Positions 27,292 to 37,743 of a stretch of DNA of 64,000 nucleotides are shown here, in pieces. The position numbers and the translations under genes were made by a program. Position 1 is the first letter of the stretch. Each line of letters opens with the position of its first letter. The stretch lies in assembly GCA_020636895.1 (NCBI GenBank), contig JACJWZ010000002.1, forward strand, positions 248,001 through 312,000, written 5' to 3'. Source of the DNA: Thermoleophilales bacterium. GTDB taxonomy: Bacteria; Actinomycetota; Thermoleophilia; Solirubrobacterales; 70-9. The notes beneath the pieces are model-generated. The model was given only the letters and a program-made list of their open reading frames with translations, made no database searches and was not told the DNA's origin.

Positions 27292-28524
27292 ATGGCGCGG
27301 CGCAACCGGTTCACGCTCTTGACCTTCCGGGGGATCCCCATCGGGGTGGACTGGAGCTGGTTCCTCGTCCTCTTCCTCGTCATCTACTTCCTCTCCGGCT
27401 ACTACCGCGACCTGCTCGGAGACGACCAGGCCTCCACCCAGCCCTACCTGCTCGCGGTCGCGAGCGCCTTCGGGTTCTTCGGCTCGATCCTCCTGCACGA
27501 GCTCGGCCACGCCGTCGTCGCCCTGCGCAACAAGATCCCGATCGGCCAGATCACGCTGTGGATGTTCGGCGGCATCGCCGTCCTGCAGCGCGACCCCCGA
27601 AGCGCCGGGGTCGAGTTCCGGATCGCCGCCGCGGGGCCGCTCGTCACCCTGCTGATCGCCGCGGCGACCCTCGGTTTGGGCAGCGCCATCGCCGGCGACT
27701 CCTTCTGGGACGTCACCTACTTCGACGAGAACGCCTCGGTCGCCCCCGCGGTGGCCGTACTCGCCTGGCTCGGGAACATCAACGCGATCATCCTCATGTT
27801 CAACCTGCTGCCGGCGTTCCCCCTCGACGGGGGCCGCATCGTCCGCGCGGCGGCCTGGAAGTTCACCGGCGATCGTGAGAAGGCGACGGTCTTCGCGGCC
27901 CGCCTCGGGCAGGTGTTCGCGGTCCTCTTCATGGTCGCCGGTTTCGGGATGCTGCTCGCCGGCGCCGCGGTCAGCGGCATCTGGTTCGGGCTGATCGGCT
28001 GGCTGCTGTTCTCCTCCGCGCGGGCGACCGTCGTCCGCAGCGAGCTCAACCGGCGCCTCGGCGACCTCCGGGTCGCGGACGTCATGGACTCCGAGCCGGT
28101 CGCGATCCCCTCCGACACGTCCGTCGAGCAGGCGCTCGACGAGTACTTCCTCCGCTATCGCTGGCCCTGGTTCCCCGTCGTCGACGCGGGCCGTCGGTTC
28201 GTCGGGCTCATCAACCGCGGCGCGGCGGATGCCGTCCCCGAGCCGGTTCGCCCCAGCCGAACCGTCGAGCAGGTGATCGACGACGAGCCGGCCGGGCACG
28301 ACTCCGGCGAGGAGCAGTTCGTCCGCTCCGACGAACCGCTCGAGTCGCTGCTCGCCAACGTTGAGCTGCGACGCCTCGGGGGCCTCGCCGCCGTCGACGG
28401 CGACGGGAGGCTCGCCGGGATCATCACGCTCGATCAGGTCGGGCGCGCTCTCCGCGGCGCGATCGGGCGCACCCCGCCGGGCTCGAGCATCGAGGCGCCC
28501 GAGGACCCGCCGCCGAGATCGTGA
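27292..28524 (+). CDS. Site-2 protease family (M50) intramembrane metalloprotease with CBS domains
   Basis: 410 aa. Six or so membrane helices carry the zinc motif HELGH (69-73) and the third-ligand motif NLLPAFPLDGG (171-181). The C-terminal ~150 residues are a pair of CBS domains (VADVMDSEPVAIPSDTSVEQAL and LGGLAAVDGDGRLAGIITLDQV). CBS pairs usually sense adenine nucleotides. The substrate is unknown; relatives cleave membrane-bound regulators. Its stop overlaps the sdhC start (GTGA), an unexpected coupling to a respiratory complex. Confidence 0.93.
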   Translation: MARRNRFTLLTFRGIPIGVDWSWFLVLFLVIYFLSGYYRDLLGDDQASTQPYLLAVASAFGFFGSILLHELGHAVVALRNKIPIGQITLWMFGGIAVLQRDPRSAGVEFRIAAAGPLVTLLIAAATLGLGSAIAGDSFWDVTYFDENASVAPAVAVLAWLGNINAIILMFNLLPAFPLDGGRIVRAAAWKFTGDREKATVFAARLGQVFAVLFMVAGFGMLLAGAAVSGIWFGLIGWLLFSSARATVVRSELNRRLGDLRVADVMDSEPVAIPSDTSVEQALDEYFLRYRWPWFPVVDAGRRFVGLINRGAADAVPEPVRPSRTVEQVIDDEPAGHDSGEEQFVRSDEPLESLLANVELRRLGGLAAVDGDGRLAGIITLDQVGRALRGAIGRTPPGSSIEAPEDPPPRS

Positions 28525-29317
28525 GCTCGGAGGCACCAAGCCTCGCCGGAGCCGAGGGCTCCGCACAGCAGCCGCGCCTGCGGTGGCTGCGCGAGGTCTG
28601 GGACTCCTCCCTCGGCAAGAAGATCTTCGTCGCGACGACCGGCGTGATCCTCGCCGCCTACGTGATCCTGCACGCGCTCGGCAACCTGAAGGCGCTGCAG
28701 GGACCGAACTCGGGCGGCGAGGCCTCCATCGACGAGTACGCCCACTTCCTCCGCACAGTCGGCGGGCCGGCGATCCCCGAGGAGGGGGTGCTGTGGATCA
28801 TCCGCCTGATCCTGATCGCCGCGCTGGCCATCCACGTCGTCGGCGTCATGCAGCTGGTCAAGCGCAACCGCGCCGCCCGCCCGAGCAAGCGCCCGCCCGT
28901 CATCGAGCGTTCGCTCGCCTCGCGGACGATGGCCCTGAGCGGAGTGCTGCTGCTCGCCTTCATCGTCTTCCACATCCTCCAGTTCACGACCCTGACCATC
29001 CACCCCACACCGCTGGCCGAGGGAGAGATCTACGCGAACGTCTACGGCGCCTTCCAGGAGTGGTGGATCGTCGCCATCTACCTGATCGCCGTGGCGTTCT
29101 TGTTCCTGCACCTCCGCCACGCGCTTTGGAGCCTCCTGCAGACGCTGGGCTGGGACAAGCCAAACCGCAATCCGACGTTCCGGCGCGGCGCCACCGCGAC
29201 CGCAGCGCTCGTCTGCATCGCCTTCGCCTCGGTCCCGATCCTGTGCTTCTCGGGGGTGCTCCCCGAACCCGACGACGGCCCAACCGCGGCGCAGGTGGCG
29301 ACGACGGGAGCGGCACC

Positions 29318-29321
<4 letters not shown>
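28521..29321 (+). CDS. sdhC: Succinate dehydrogenase cytochrome b subunit (type B)
   Basis: 266 aa, GTG start overlapping the M50 stop. About five transmembrane helices hold His candidates for two hemes: VILHALGNLK, ALAIHVVGVMQ, FIVFHILQFTTLTIH and FLFLHLRHALWSLLQ. This single-anchor, di-heme plan is the type B succinate:quinone oxidoreductase (Bacillus/Wolinella style). It anchors SdhA and SdhB in the membrane and passes electrons to menaquinone. ATGA overlap with sdhA. Confidence 0.93.
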
Positions 29322-31230
<1,909 letters not shown>

Positions 31231-31234
<4 letters not shown>

Positions 31235-32004
31235 ACTTCAAGCTGCGTGTCTGGCGCCAGCCCAGCGAGGGGAACGAGGGCGGATTCGAGGCCCACGAGG
31301 TCTCCGGCGTCGACCCCGAGGCCTCGTTCCTGGAGATGCTCGACATCCTCAACGAGAAGATCGTCGCCGACGGCGGCGATCCGATCGCCTACGACCGCGA
31401 CTGCATGGAGGGGGTCTGCGGCTCCTGCAGCCTGCTGATCGACGGCATCCCCCACGGCCCGCGGCAGGTGACGAGCTGTCAGACGTTCATGCGCGACTTC
31501 CCGGACGGCGCCGAGATCTCCGTGGAGCCGTTCCGAAACAGCGCCTTCCCGGTGATCCGCGACCTCGTGGTCGATCGCAGCCCACTCGACCGGATCATCG
31601 AGGCGGGCGGCTACATCTCGGTCACCAGCGGGCCGCAGCCGGAGCCGAACACCAACCCGGTGCGCCCCGAGGATCAGGAGCACGCGATGGACGCGGCGAT
31701 CTGCATCGGCTGCGGCGCCTGCGTCGCCGCCTGCCCGAACGGCTCGGCGATGCTCTTCACCGGCGCCAAGGTCGCGCACCTGAACTCGCTCCCCCAGGGC
31801 GATCCCGAGCGCTTCGACCGCGCCCACGGCATGGTCGCGCAGCACGACGAGGAGGGCTTCGGCGGCTGCACGAACTTCGGCGAGTGCCAGGCGGTGTGCC
31901 CGCAGGAGATCTCGATCAAGGTGATCGGCGAGCTGTACCACGACTACCGCCAGGCGATGCTGCACCGCCTCCGCGCCCGCCGCGGCGCGGTCAAGCCGCA
32001 GTAG
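31231..32004 (+). CDS. sdhB: Succinate dehydrogenase iron-sulfur subunit (type B)
   Basis: 257 aa from the GTG at 31231 (GTGA overlap with sdhA). The [2Fe-2S] ligands are in DCMEGVCGSCSLLIDG with a later Cys (TSCQT). The [4Fe-4S] motif is CIGCGACVAACPN, and the third motif CTNFGECQAVCPQ lacks one Cys, as expected for a [3Fe-4S] centre. It completes a standard sdhCAB complex, in contrast with the second set downstream. The gene ends before palindromic repeat copy C. Confidence 0.95.
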
Positions 32005-32085
32005 CGCGCAAGCGCTTCCACCCGCCCGCCCGCGCCGGGCAGTTGCCGGCCGCGGCGCCGAAGGCCAGCCGAAGGGAAGCGATCG

Positions 32086-32140
32086 GCGTCGAGTGGTCTG
32101 ACCTGGCGGTGAGACCGCCAGATTGGACCACTCGGTGACC
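32086..32140 (+). repeat. Palindromic repeat, copy C (solo)
   Basis: This copy contains GTCGAGTGGTC, then perfect inner arms TGGCGGT/ACCGCCA around a 3-nt loop, and ends GACCACTCGGTGA. The outer arms GAGTGGTC/GACCACTC (32091-32098 and 32126-32133) are perfect. It is the most symmetrical copy and lies between convergent sdhB and the glutaredoxin-like gene, so it may act as a bidirectional terminator. It is related to the DUF559-flanking copies. Confidence 0.8.
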
Positions 32141-32418
32141 TAAGGGGCCGGGTTCGCCTTCGCCCAGTCCGCGATGGTGCCGCTGCCGGAGATCACCTCG
32201 CCGTCGTCGAGGACGAGGATCGGGACGTTCTCCTGACCCGAGAGGTCCTTGACCTCGTCGCGAACACCTCCGCCACGGGTCCACGGGAAGAGGCGGTAGC
32301 CGTCGACCGTCTTCAGTTCGAACTCGTAGCCGGCGTCCTTGAGCGCGTTGCCGGCCTTGGCGCAGGGATGCAGCAGCGCGGGGCCGCTGGTCTTCTGATT
32401 GCACGTGTAGAGGATCAT
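32140..32418 (-). CDS. Glutaredoxin/GST N-terminal-like thioredoxin-fold protein
   Basis: 92 aa. The N-terminal strand MILYTCNQKTSG, the following helix with Cys (LLHPCAKAGNALKDAGY), the cis-Pro loop ENVPILVLDDGEVISGSGTI and the C-terminal helix form a thioredoxin fold as in GST N-terminal and glutaredoxin-like proteins. The usual CPxC is replaced by a lone Cys6, so a monothiol or binding role is likely. It is a single gene, convergent with sdhB. Confidence 0.8.
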   Translation of the reverse strand: MILYTCNQKTSGPALLHPCAKAGNALKDAGYEFELKTVDGYRLFPWTRGGGVRDEVKDLSGQENVPILVLDDGEVISGSGTIADWAKANPAP

Positions 32419-32491
32419 CGGGCGATCCTATCCGGCGCATGGGCCCGCGGCGGGGCGGAAGGCCCTCGGCGTACGCTTCGCCCGTTGGTCG

Positions 32492-32520
32492 TTGCGTTCG
32501 CGAAACCCGCGACGTAGGGT
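32492..32520 (+). promoter_or_regulatory. Promoter for L7/L12-like small gene
   Basis: TTGCGT (32492-32497), 17-nt spacer, TAGGGT (32515-32520), then 8 nt to the ATG at 32529. It is the best-spaced promoter seen in the window and again lacks a leader. Confidence 0.55.
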
Positions 32521-32528
32521 GCGTCGCC

Positions 32529-32777
32529 ATGGAACCCCACGAGCTCGAGCAGCGGATCGCCTGGCTGGAGGCCTCGGTGCGGCGGATCGCCGGCTCGGTC
32601 AGCCCACCGGTGACGCTGCCGGAACACCCCTTCGCCGACCCCGGCGAGATCTCCGACGAGGTGCGCACGCTGGCCGCGGCGGGTCAGACGATGCAGGCCG
32701 TCCAGCTCCACAGGCAGCAGACCGGCGCCGGTCTCGCCGAGGCGAAGCAGGCGGTCGACTCGCTCGAGATCGGCTGA
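32529..32777 (+). CDS. Small protein with ribosomal L7/L12 C-terminal-like fold
   Basis: 82 aa. An N-terminal coiled helix (ELEQRIAWLEASVRRIAG) and a Pro-rich linker are followed by QTMQAVQLHRQQTGAGLAEAKQAVDSLE, which matches the helical motif (K-I-x-V-I-K-x-V-R-x-x-T-G-L-G-L-K-E-A-K) of the L7/L12 C-terminal domain. Similar short proteins occur widely and are not the ribosomal protein itself; their role is unknown. It stands just upstream of the second sdh cluster. Confidence 0.75.
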   Translation: MEPHELEQRIAWLEASVRRIAGSVSPPVTLPEHPFADPGEISDEVRTLAAAGQTMQAVQLHRQQTGAGLAEAKQAVDSLEIG

Positions 32778-32860
32778 CCGCCTCGCGGTTCCCCTAAACC
32801 GACCTCGGCGCTCGGATTTCGGGCGCCTACTTCTCCGCGCCGCTGAATAGACTCGCCGCC

Positions 32861-34546
32861 GTGCCTGACCACGACGTACTCGTAATCGGCGCCGGCCTCG
32901 CCGGCCAGCGCGCCGCCCTCGCAGCCGCCGAGCATGGAGTCTCGGTGGGGATCATCTCCAAGGTCCACCCGATCCGCTCGCATTCCAACGCGGCGCAGGG
33001 CGGCATCAACGCGGCCCTGGCGGTCGACGACAGCTGGGAGTCGCACGCCTTCGACACGATCAAGGGCTCCGACTACCTGAGCGACCAGGACGCGGTCGAG
33101 ATCATGTGCCGGGAGGCTCCCAACGAGCTCCTGCACCTCGAGCACATCGGCGTCACGTTCCATCGCAACGAGAAGGGCGAGCTCGGGACCCGCGCCTTCG
33201 GCGGCGCCTCCCATGCCCGCACCTACTACGTCGCCGACATCACCGGTCAGGCGATCATGCACACGCTCTACGAGCAGCTCATGAAGTACGCGGACCTGAT
33301 CGACCGCTACGAGGAGTGGTTCACCACCGAGCTCGCACTCGACGAGGACGGCAACTGCGTCGGCGCCGTCACCCGCAACATCAAGGACGGCTCGATGGAG
33401 CTGTTCCGGGCCAAGGCCGTGATCCTCGCCTCCGGCGGCAACGGCCAGATCTGGCATCCCACCACCAACGCCCTGATCTGCACGGGCGACGGCATCGCGA
33501 TGGCCTACCGGGCCGGGGCGAAGCTGATGGACATGGAGATGATCCAGTACCACCCGACGACGCTGCGGGGCAAGGGCTTCCTGATCACCGAGGGCGCGCG
33601 CGGCGAGGGCGCGCACCTGCTCAACGCCAAGGGCGAGCGCTTCATGGAGAAGTACGCGCCGAACAAGATGGAGCTCGCCTCCCGCGACGTCGTCTCCCGC
33701 GCCGAGCAGACCGAGATCAACGAGGGCCGCGGCTTCCCCGACGGCACCGTCGCCCTCGACATCACCGTCGTTCCCCGCAAGCGGATCCACGAGGCGCTGC
33801 GCGAGATCGTCCTCGTCGGCCGCGACTTCGCCGGCGTCGACATCACCCGCGAGCCGATCCACATCAAGCCGGGCAACCACTACACGATGGGCGGCATCAA
33901 GACCGACATCTGGGGTCGCACCGATGTCAAGGGTCTCTACGCCGCGGGCGAGGCCGCGTGCGTCTCCGTCCATGGCGGCAACCGCCTCGGCGCCAACTCC
34001 CTGCTCGACACGCTGATCTTCGGCCGCCGCTCCGGCGAGGACGCCGCCAAGCACGCGGCGGGCCGCGGCATCGACCGCGTCTCCCGCACCGTCCTCGAGC
34101 AGGAGGAGCGACGCGTGCAGGCGATCATCGGCCGCGAGCGCTCGGGTCGCCGGGTCTCCGAGATCAAGGCGGAGCTGGGCGAGACGATGGACTCCAAGGT
34201 GGCGGTCTTCCGCGACGAGGAGGGCATCCAGTCGGCGCTCGACACCGTGCGCCGACTCAAGGAGGAGGCCGACGGCGCCTGGATCGACGACCGCGGGACG
34301 ATCTTCAACCAGGACGTGCTCGGGGCGCTGGAGCTGCAGAACATGCTCCAGCAGGCCGAGGCGACCTGCATGGCGGCCTTGGAGCGCAAGGAGAGCCGCG
34401 GCGCCCAGTTCCGCACCGACTACCCCGAGCGCAACGACGAGGAGTGGCTCAAGCACATCGACGTGTCGCTGAACGGCGATGGGCCTGAGCTCAGCTACTC
34501 GCCGGTGACGATCACCGACTGGCAACCGCAGGAGAGGACCTACTAG
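32861..34546 (+). CDS. sdhA: Succinate dehydrogenase/fumarate reductase flavoprotein subunit (second complex)
   Basis: 561 aa, GTG start with TAGACT 7 nt upstream (leaderless-like). FAD motif VLVIGAGLAGQRAAL, covalent-FAD His in RSHSNAAQGGINA, active-site motifs GGASHARTYYVADITGQ and MIQYHPTTL, then GNHYTMGGIKTD and GEAACVSVHGGNRLGANSLLD. It is shorter and clearly divergent from the SdhA at 29318. With the following two genes it forms a three-subunit soluble-type complex (SdhA-SdhB-CCG protein), which matches the type E class. The direction (succinate oxidation or fumarate reduction) cannot be told from sequence. Confidence 0.93.
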   Translation: MPDHDVLVIGAGLAGQRAALAAAEHGVSVGIISKVHPIRSHSNAAQGGINAALAVDDSWESHAFDTIKGSDYLSDQDAVEIMCREAPNELLHLEHIGVTFHRNEKGELGTRAFGGASHARTYYVADITGQAIMHTLYEQLMKYADLIDRYEEWFTTELALDEDGNCVGAVTRNIKDGSMELFRAKAVILASGGNGQIWHPTTNALICTGDGIAMAYRAGAKLMDMEMIQYHPTTLRGKGFLITEGARGEGAHLLNAKGERFMEKYAPNKMELASRDVVSRAEQTEINEGRGFPDGTVALDITVVPRKRIHEALREIVLVGRDFAGVDITREPIHIKPGNHYTMGGIKTDIWGRTDVKGLYAAGEAACVSVHGGNRLGANSLLDTLIFGRRSGEDAAKHAAGRGIDRVSRTVLEQEERRVQAIIGRERSGRRVSEIKAELGETMDSKVAVFRDEEGIQSALDTVRRLKEEADGAWIDDRGTIFNQDVLGALELQNMLQQAEATCMAALERKESRGAQFRTDYPERNDEEWLKHIDVSLNGDGPELSYSPVTITDWQPQERTY

Positions 34547-34548
34547 CC

Positions 34549-35745
34549 ATGGCCGAGTACACGCTCAAGGTCCGGCGCTTCCAGCCGGAGGCGACCGACG
34601 AGGACAAGCGCGGCGCCTACTGGGACAACTTCGACGTCGAGCTCGATCCGACGCTCTCGGTCCTCGACGGCCTGCTGCAGGCCCGCGACGGCGAGGACGG
34701 GTCGCTCGCCGTCCGCTGCTCCTGCCGCGCCGCGATCTGCGGCTCGTGCGGGGTCAAGATCAACGGCCAGTCGACGCTCGCCTGCAAGACGCAGATCGGC
34801 GAGGCCGCCGAGGAGGCCGAGCGCAAGGCCGACGGCGAGAGCACGACGTCGGAGACCGGCAAGCCCGAGATCGTCATCGAGCCGATGGGCAACATGCCGG
34901 TCATCAAGGACCTCGTGGTCGACATGGAGTCGACCCACTGGGAGAAGTACCGGCGCGTGACGCCCTGGCTGATGCCGAGCGGCCCACCGCCCGAGCGCGA
35001 GTACATCGTCTCCGCGGAGGCGATGGTCGACGTCACCCAGTCGGTCGCCTGCATCCAGTGCGGCTCGTGCGTCTCCGCCTGCCTCTCGATGGAAGCCGAC
35101 CCCGACTTCATCGGCCCGGCCGCGCTCGCCAAGGCCTACCGCTTCGTCGGCGACCCGCGCGACGGCCAGACCACCGAGCGCCTCTACGACCTCGCCAACG
35201 ACCAGCACGGCATCTACGACTGCACCCACTGCTTCTCGTGCATCGACGCCTGCCCCAAGGGCGTCGCGCCGATGAACCAGATCATGAGGCTGCGGCGGCT
35301 CGCCGGCCACGACCACGACATCCAAGACGTCAACAACGGCCGCAACCACGAGCTCGCCTTCGTCAAGAACATCGAGAAGAAGGGGACGCTCGACGAGTCG
35401 CTGCTCCTGCAGGAGTCCTTCGCGCCGGGCATCAAGGGCAAGCTGCTGCCGACGATCAGGTCGATGAAGGGCCTGATCGAGTCGATTCCGACCGCGATCC
35501 GCGGGATCCGCACCGGCAAGATGCGTTCGGTCCCGAAGCTGATCCCCGGCGTCCACCACAAGCTTCCCGGCGACGCCCAGGACCACGTCAAGCGGATCTA
35601 CGACAAGACCGAGGAGAGCCGGATCGAGCTCAACCTCTACGTCATCGGCGAAGGCGGCGAGGAGGAGGGCGCGCCCGGTGCCGAGGGGGTCCGCGCTGAA
35701 GACATCACGGCGGCCGCGCAGGCCGAGGAGGTAACACCGTCATGA
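34549..35745 (+). CDS. sdhB: Succinate dehydrogenase/fumarate reductase iron-sulfur subunit, type-E-like
   Basis: 398 aa, long for SdhB because of a ~120-residue C-terminal extension. The [2Fe-2S] ligands are in RCSCRAAICGSCGVKINGQ and STLAC. Two full four-Cys motifs follow: CIQCGSCVSAC and CTHCFSCIDACPKG. The extra Cys in the second motif predicts a [4Fe-4S] cluster in place of the usual [3Fe-4S], a type E hallmark. The tail ends in an acidic stretch. ATGA overlap with the CCG-domain gene. Confidence 0.92.
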   Translation: MAEYTLKVRRFQPEATDEDKRGAYWDNFDVELDPTLSVLDGLLQARDGEDGSLAVRCSCRAAICGSCGVKINGQSTLACKTQIGEAAEEAERKADGESTTSETGKPEIVIEPMGNMPVIKDLVVDMESTHWEKYRRVTPWLMPSGPPPEREYIVSAEAMVDVTQSVACIQCGSCVSACLSMEADPDFIGPAALAKAYRFVGDPRDGQTTERLYDLANDQHGIYDCTHCFSCIDACPKGVAPMNQIMRLRRLAGHDHDIQDVNNGRNHELAFVKNIEKKGTLDESLLLQESFAPGIKGKLLPTIRSMKGLIESIPTAIRGIRTGKMRSVPKLIPGVHHKLPGDAQDHVKRIYDKTEESRIELNLYVIGEGGEEEGAPGAEGVRAEDITAAAQAEEVTPS

Positions 35746-36635
35746 AGCTCGCCTACTGGCCCGGATGCGTCTCGCGGGGCTTCACCCCGGAGCTGCACGG
35801 CTCGATGGAGCTGACCGCGAAGGCCCTTGACATCGAGCTGGTGACGCTCGATCGCGCCAACTGCTGCGGCGCCGGCGTCATCGCCGAGCACAACCAGGAG
35901 CTGGCCGACACCCTCAACGCCCGCACGTTCGCGCTGGCGCAGGACACCGGGCTGGCGATGATGAACATCTGCTCGACCTGCCAGGGCGCGCAGTCGGAGT
36001 GCCAGGAGCGGCTCGACGCCGACTCGGCCTACCGCGCGCACATCAACGAGACGTTGAGCGGTGAGGGTCTCGCCTACACGAAGGACAAGGACGGCTTCAC
36101 CAACAAGAACTTCCTCTGGCTGCTCGTCGAGGACGTCGGCCTCGAGACGCTGAAGTCGAAGGTCAAGCGGCCGCTCGAGGGTCTGCGCGTCGGACCCTTC
36201 TACGGCTGCTACGTGATCCGCCCCAAGCAGCGCCTCGGCTACGACGATCACCCCGACCGCGACCTCTACCTCGAGCGCGTGATCGAGACCCTGGGTGGCG
36301 AGGTCGTCGAGTACGACGGCGCCCGCCGCTGCTGCGGCTTCCCCGTCATCACGATGAACCGGGAGACGTCGCTGAAGCAGGCCGGCACCCACGTCGGCGA
36401 CGCGATCGACGCCGGCGCCGACTGCCTCGTGACGCCGTGCCCGCTGTGCCACCTCAACCTCGACATGCAGCAGCCGGAGGCGGCGAAGGTCGTCGGCCGC
36501 GACCTCGGCCTCGCGGTCCTGCACCTCCCCCAGCTCGTCGGCCTGGCGCTCGGCTACTCGCCGAAGGAGCTGGGCATGCCGAAGCACATCGCCAGCACCG
36601 TCGCGGTCGACGACCGCGTCGCCGCGATGGCCTGA
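35742..36635 (+). CDS. CCG-domain (heterodisulfide reductase B-like) subunit of second Sdh complex
   Basis: 297 aa with two CCG domains. First: Cys in PGCVSRG, NCCGAG and ICSTCQGAQSEC. Second: GCYVIRP, RRCCGFPV and TPCPLCHLNLD. This is the SdhE/MfrE/HdrB-type subunit that replaces the heme b membrane anchors in type E succinate:quinone oxidoreductases (Sulfolobus, Campylobacter Mfr). No transmembrane helices are seen; membrane contact would be through amphipathic helices. It would bind a non-cubane Fe-S cluster. Confidence 0.92.
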   Translation: MKLAYWPGCVSRGFTPELHGSMELTAKALDIELVTLDRANCCGAGVIAEHNQELADTLNARTFALAQDTGLAMMNICSTCQGAQSECQERLDADSAYRAHINETLSGEGLAYTKDKDGFTNKNFLWLLVEDVGLETLKSKVKRPLEGLRVGPFYGCYVIRPKQRLGYDDHPDRDLYLERVIETLGGEVVEYDGARRCCGFPVITMNRETSLKQAGTHVGDAIDAGADCLVTPCPLCHLNLDMQQPEAAKVVGRDLGLAVLHLPQLVGLALGYSPKELGMPKHIASTVAVDDRVAAMA

Positions 36636-36690
36636 GCGCCGCCGCTTCCGCGCTCCCCAGCTCCAGCCGAAGCGCCGAGCCGCGGCGACT

Positions 36691-37260
36691 TCAGTGCGCG
36701 GCGGCCACGACGGGGGCGCTGCCGAGCTCGGTCAGCGTCCGTCGCACCGAAGCCCGTCCACGGTTGTGCAGACCGTGCACGGAGGGCTCGCTCCGGCCCA
36801 TGCGCGTCGCGATCTCACCCGGGCTCAGGCCCTCGAAGTGGCGCATCACGACGACCCGCCGCTGCTCCTCCGGCAGCTCCGCGAGCGCCAGGCAGAGGTC
36901 GTAGCCGCGGCTTCTGCTCACCTCCGCGGAGGGGTCGGCCACCGCATGGACCTCGGCAACCGGGACCGCGTGCCGCGCCCGCAGGTGGTCGAGCGCCGCG
37001 TTGCGGGCGACGCGAACGACCCAGCAGCGGAACGGGGCCCGTCCCTCGTAGCGGCGGATCACGCGCGGCAGCTTCGCGAAGACGTCGTGGGTGACGTCCT
37101 CGGCCTCGTACTCGTCGCGGATGATGGCGGCGACCGATCTGCGTACATCGGCGGCGAAGGTGCCGTAGAGCCAACTCAGGCCGCTCATGTCCCCCGCCTT
37201 CAACTGCGCCACCGCCTCCAGCGTGCGCTCCGTGCCCTGGTGCTTGCTCAGCGTGGCCAT
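36691..37260 (-). CDS. ECF-type RNA polymerase sigma factor
   Basis: 189 aa from the ATG at 37260, with AGGAGG spaced 6 nt; an ATG at 37266 sits too close. Region 2 includes SWLYGTFAADVRRSVAAI, DEYEAEDVTHDVFAKLPRVI and FRCWVVRVARNAALDHLR. Region 4 includes LAELPEEQRRVVVMRHFEGLSPGEIATRMGRSEPSVHGLHNRG. It directs RNA polymerase to an unknown regulon. No anti-sigma factor gene adjoins it; the upstream 480 nt contain three 60-bp hairpin repeats instead. Confidence 0.93.
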   Translation of the reverse strand: MATLSKHQGTERTLEAVAQLKAGDMSGLSWLYGTFAADVRRSVAAIIRDEYEAEDVTHDVFAKLPRVIRRYEGRAPFRCWVVRVARNAALDHLRARHAVPVAEVHAVADPSAEVSRSRGYDLCLALAELPEEQRRVVVMRHFEGLSPGEIATRMGRSEPSVHGLHNRGRASVRRTLTELGSAPVVAAAH

Positions 37261-37743
37261 GCCCATCCTCCTGGTGCCGGTTCCCGGATGGCCACGGCGG
37301 CCATCCCCTGTTGAATGGGCGTTCCAAAGGGCGGAACGTTGTTCCACGCCCCGGAACGGGCGGAACGCGGCTCAGCAGGGCGAGGGACAACCCGGACTTG
37401 TCGCCACCCCCGCCCGTCGACCAAACCTCCGGCTGGCGCGGACGCATGGCGCGAAAACCACCGATACGGTGGAAAAGGCGCCACGCGCGGGGAGACCGAC
37501 GGCCCCCGGGCCGGCCGGCGCGGACGCTTGGCGCGAAAACCACCGATACGGTGGAAAAGGCGCCACGCGCGGGGAGACCCTCGGCCCCCGGCCCCCCGGC
37601 CAGCCTGGCGCGGACGCATGGCGCGAAAACCACCGATACGGTGGAAAAGGCGCCACGCGCGGGGAGCAGGACGCAGGATCGCCCTCGCCCTCGCCCTCGC
37701 CGGGCGGCTGGCGGCTGGCGGCCGCGTTCCAGGCGGAACGCGG
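37261..37743. other. Intergenic region containing three hairpin repeats
   Basis: No convincing gene is present between the ECF sigma factor start and the stop of the flavoprotein gene. Open frames here are produced by the repeats and have no normal codon pattern. It contains the 60-bp repeat triplet (37435-37666), inverted GC-rich stretches (such as GTTCCA/GGAACG pairs near 37318-37375) and a short CTCGCC run at about 37683-37700. The sigma factor promoter is expected here but I could not fix it. Confidence 0.6.
37435..37666. repeat. Three direct 60-bp hairpin repeats (family 2)
   Basis: Units at 37435-37494, 37517-37576 and 37607-37666 are identical except for one base (A/T). Spacers of 22 and 30 nt are GC-rich and unlike each other. 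Each unit can fold symmetrically: outer arms TGGCGC/GCGCCA, an internal loop of purines on both sides (GAAAA and AAAAG), and inner arms CCACCG/CGGTGG with a 3-nt ATA loop (in the first unit, 37447-37483). The core GGTGGAAAAGGCGCCA recurs at 53.6 kb. Confidence 0.9.

Noticed and set aside
36815..37633. Repeat-peptide protein (recurring RGAFSTVSVVFAP on minus strand)
   Set aside because: It overlaps the sigma factor antisense/out of frame and is produced by translating the 60-bp repeats.
37435..37666. CRISPR array
   Set aside because: Repeats are 60 bp, only three, spacers 22 and 30 nt and GC-rich low-complexity, with no cas genes.
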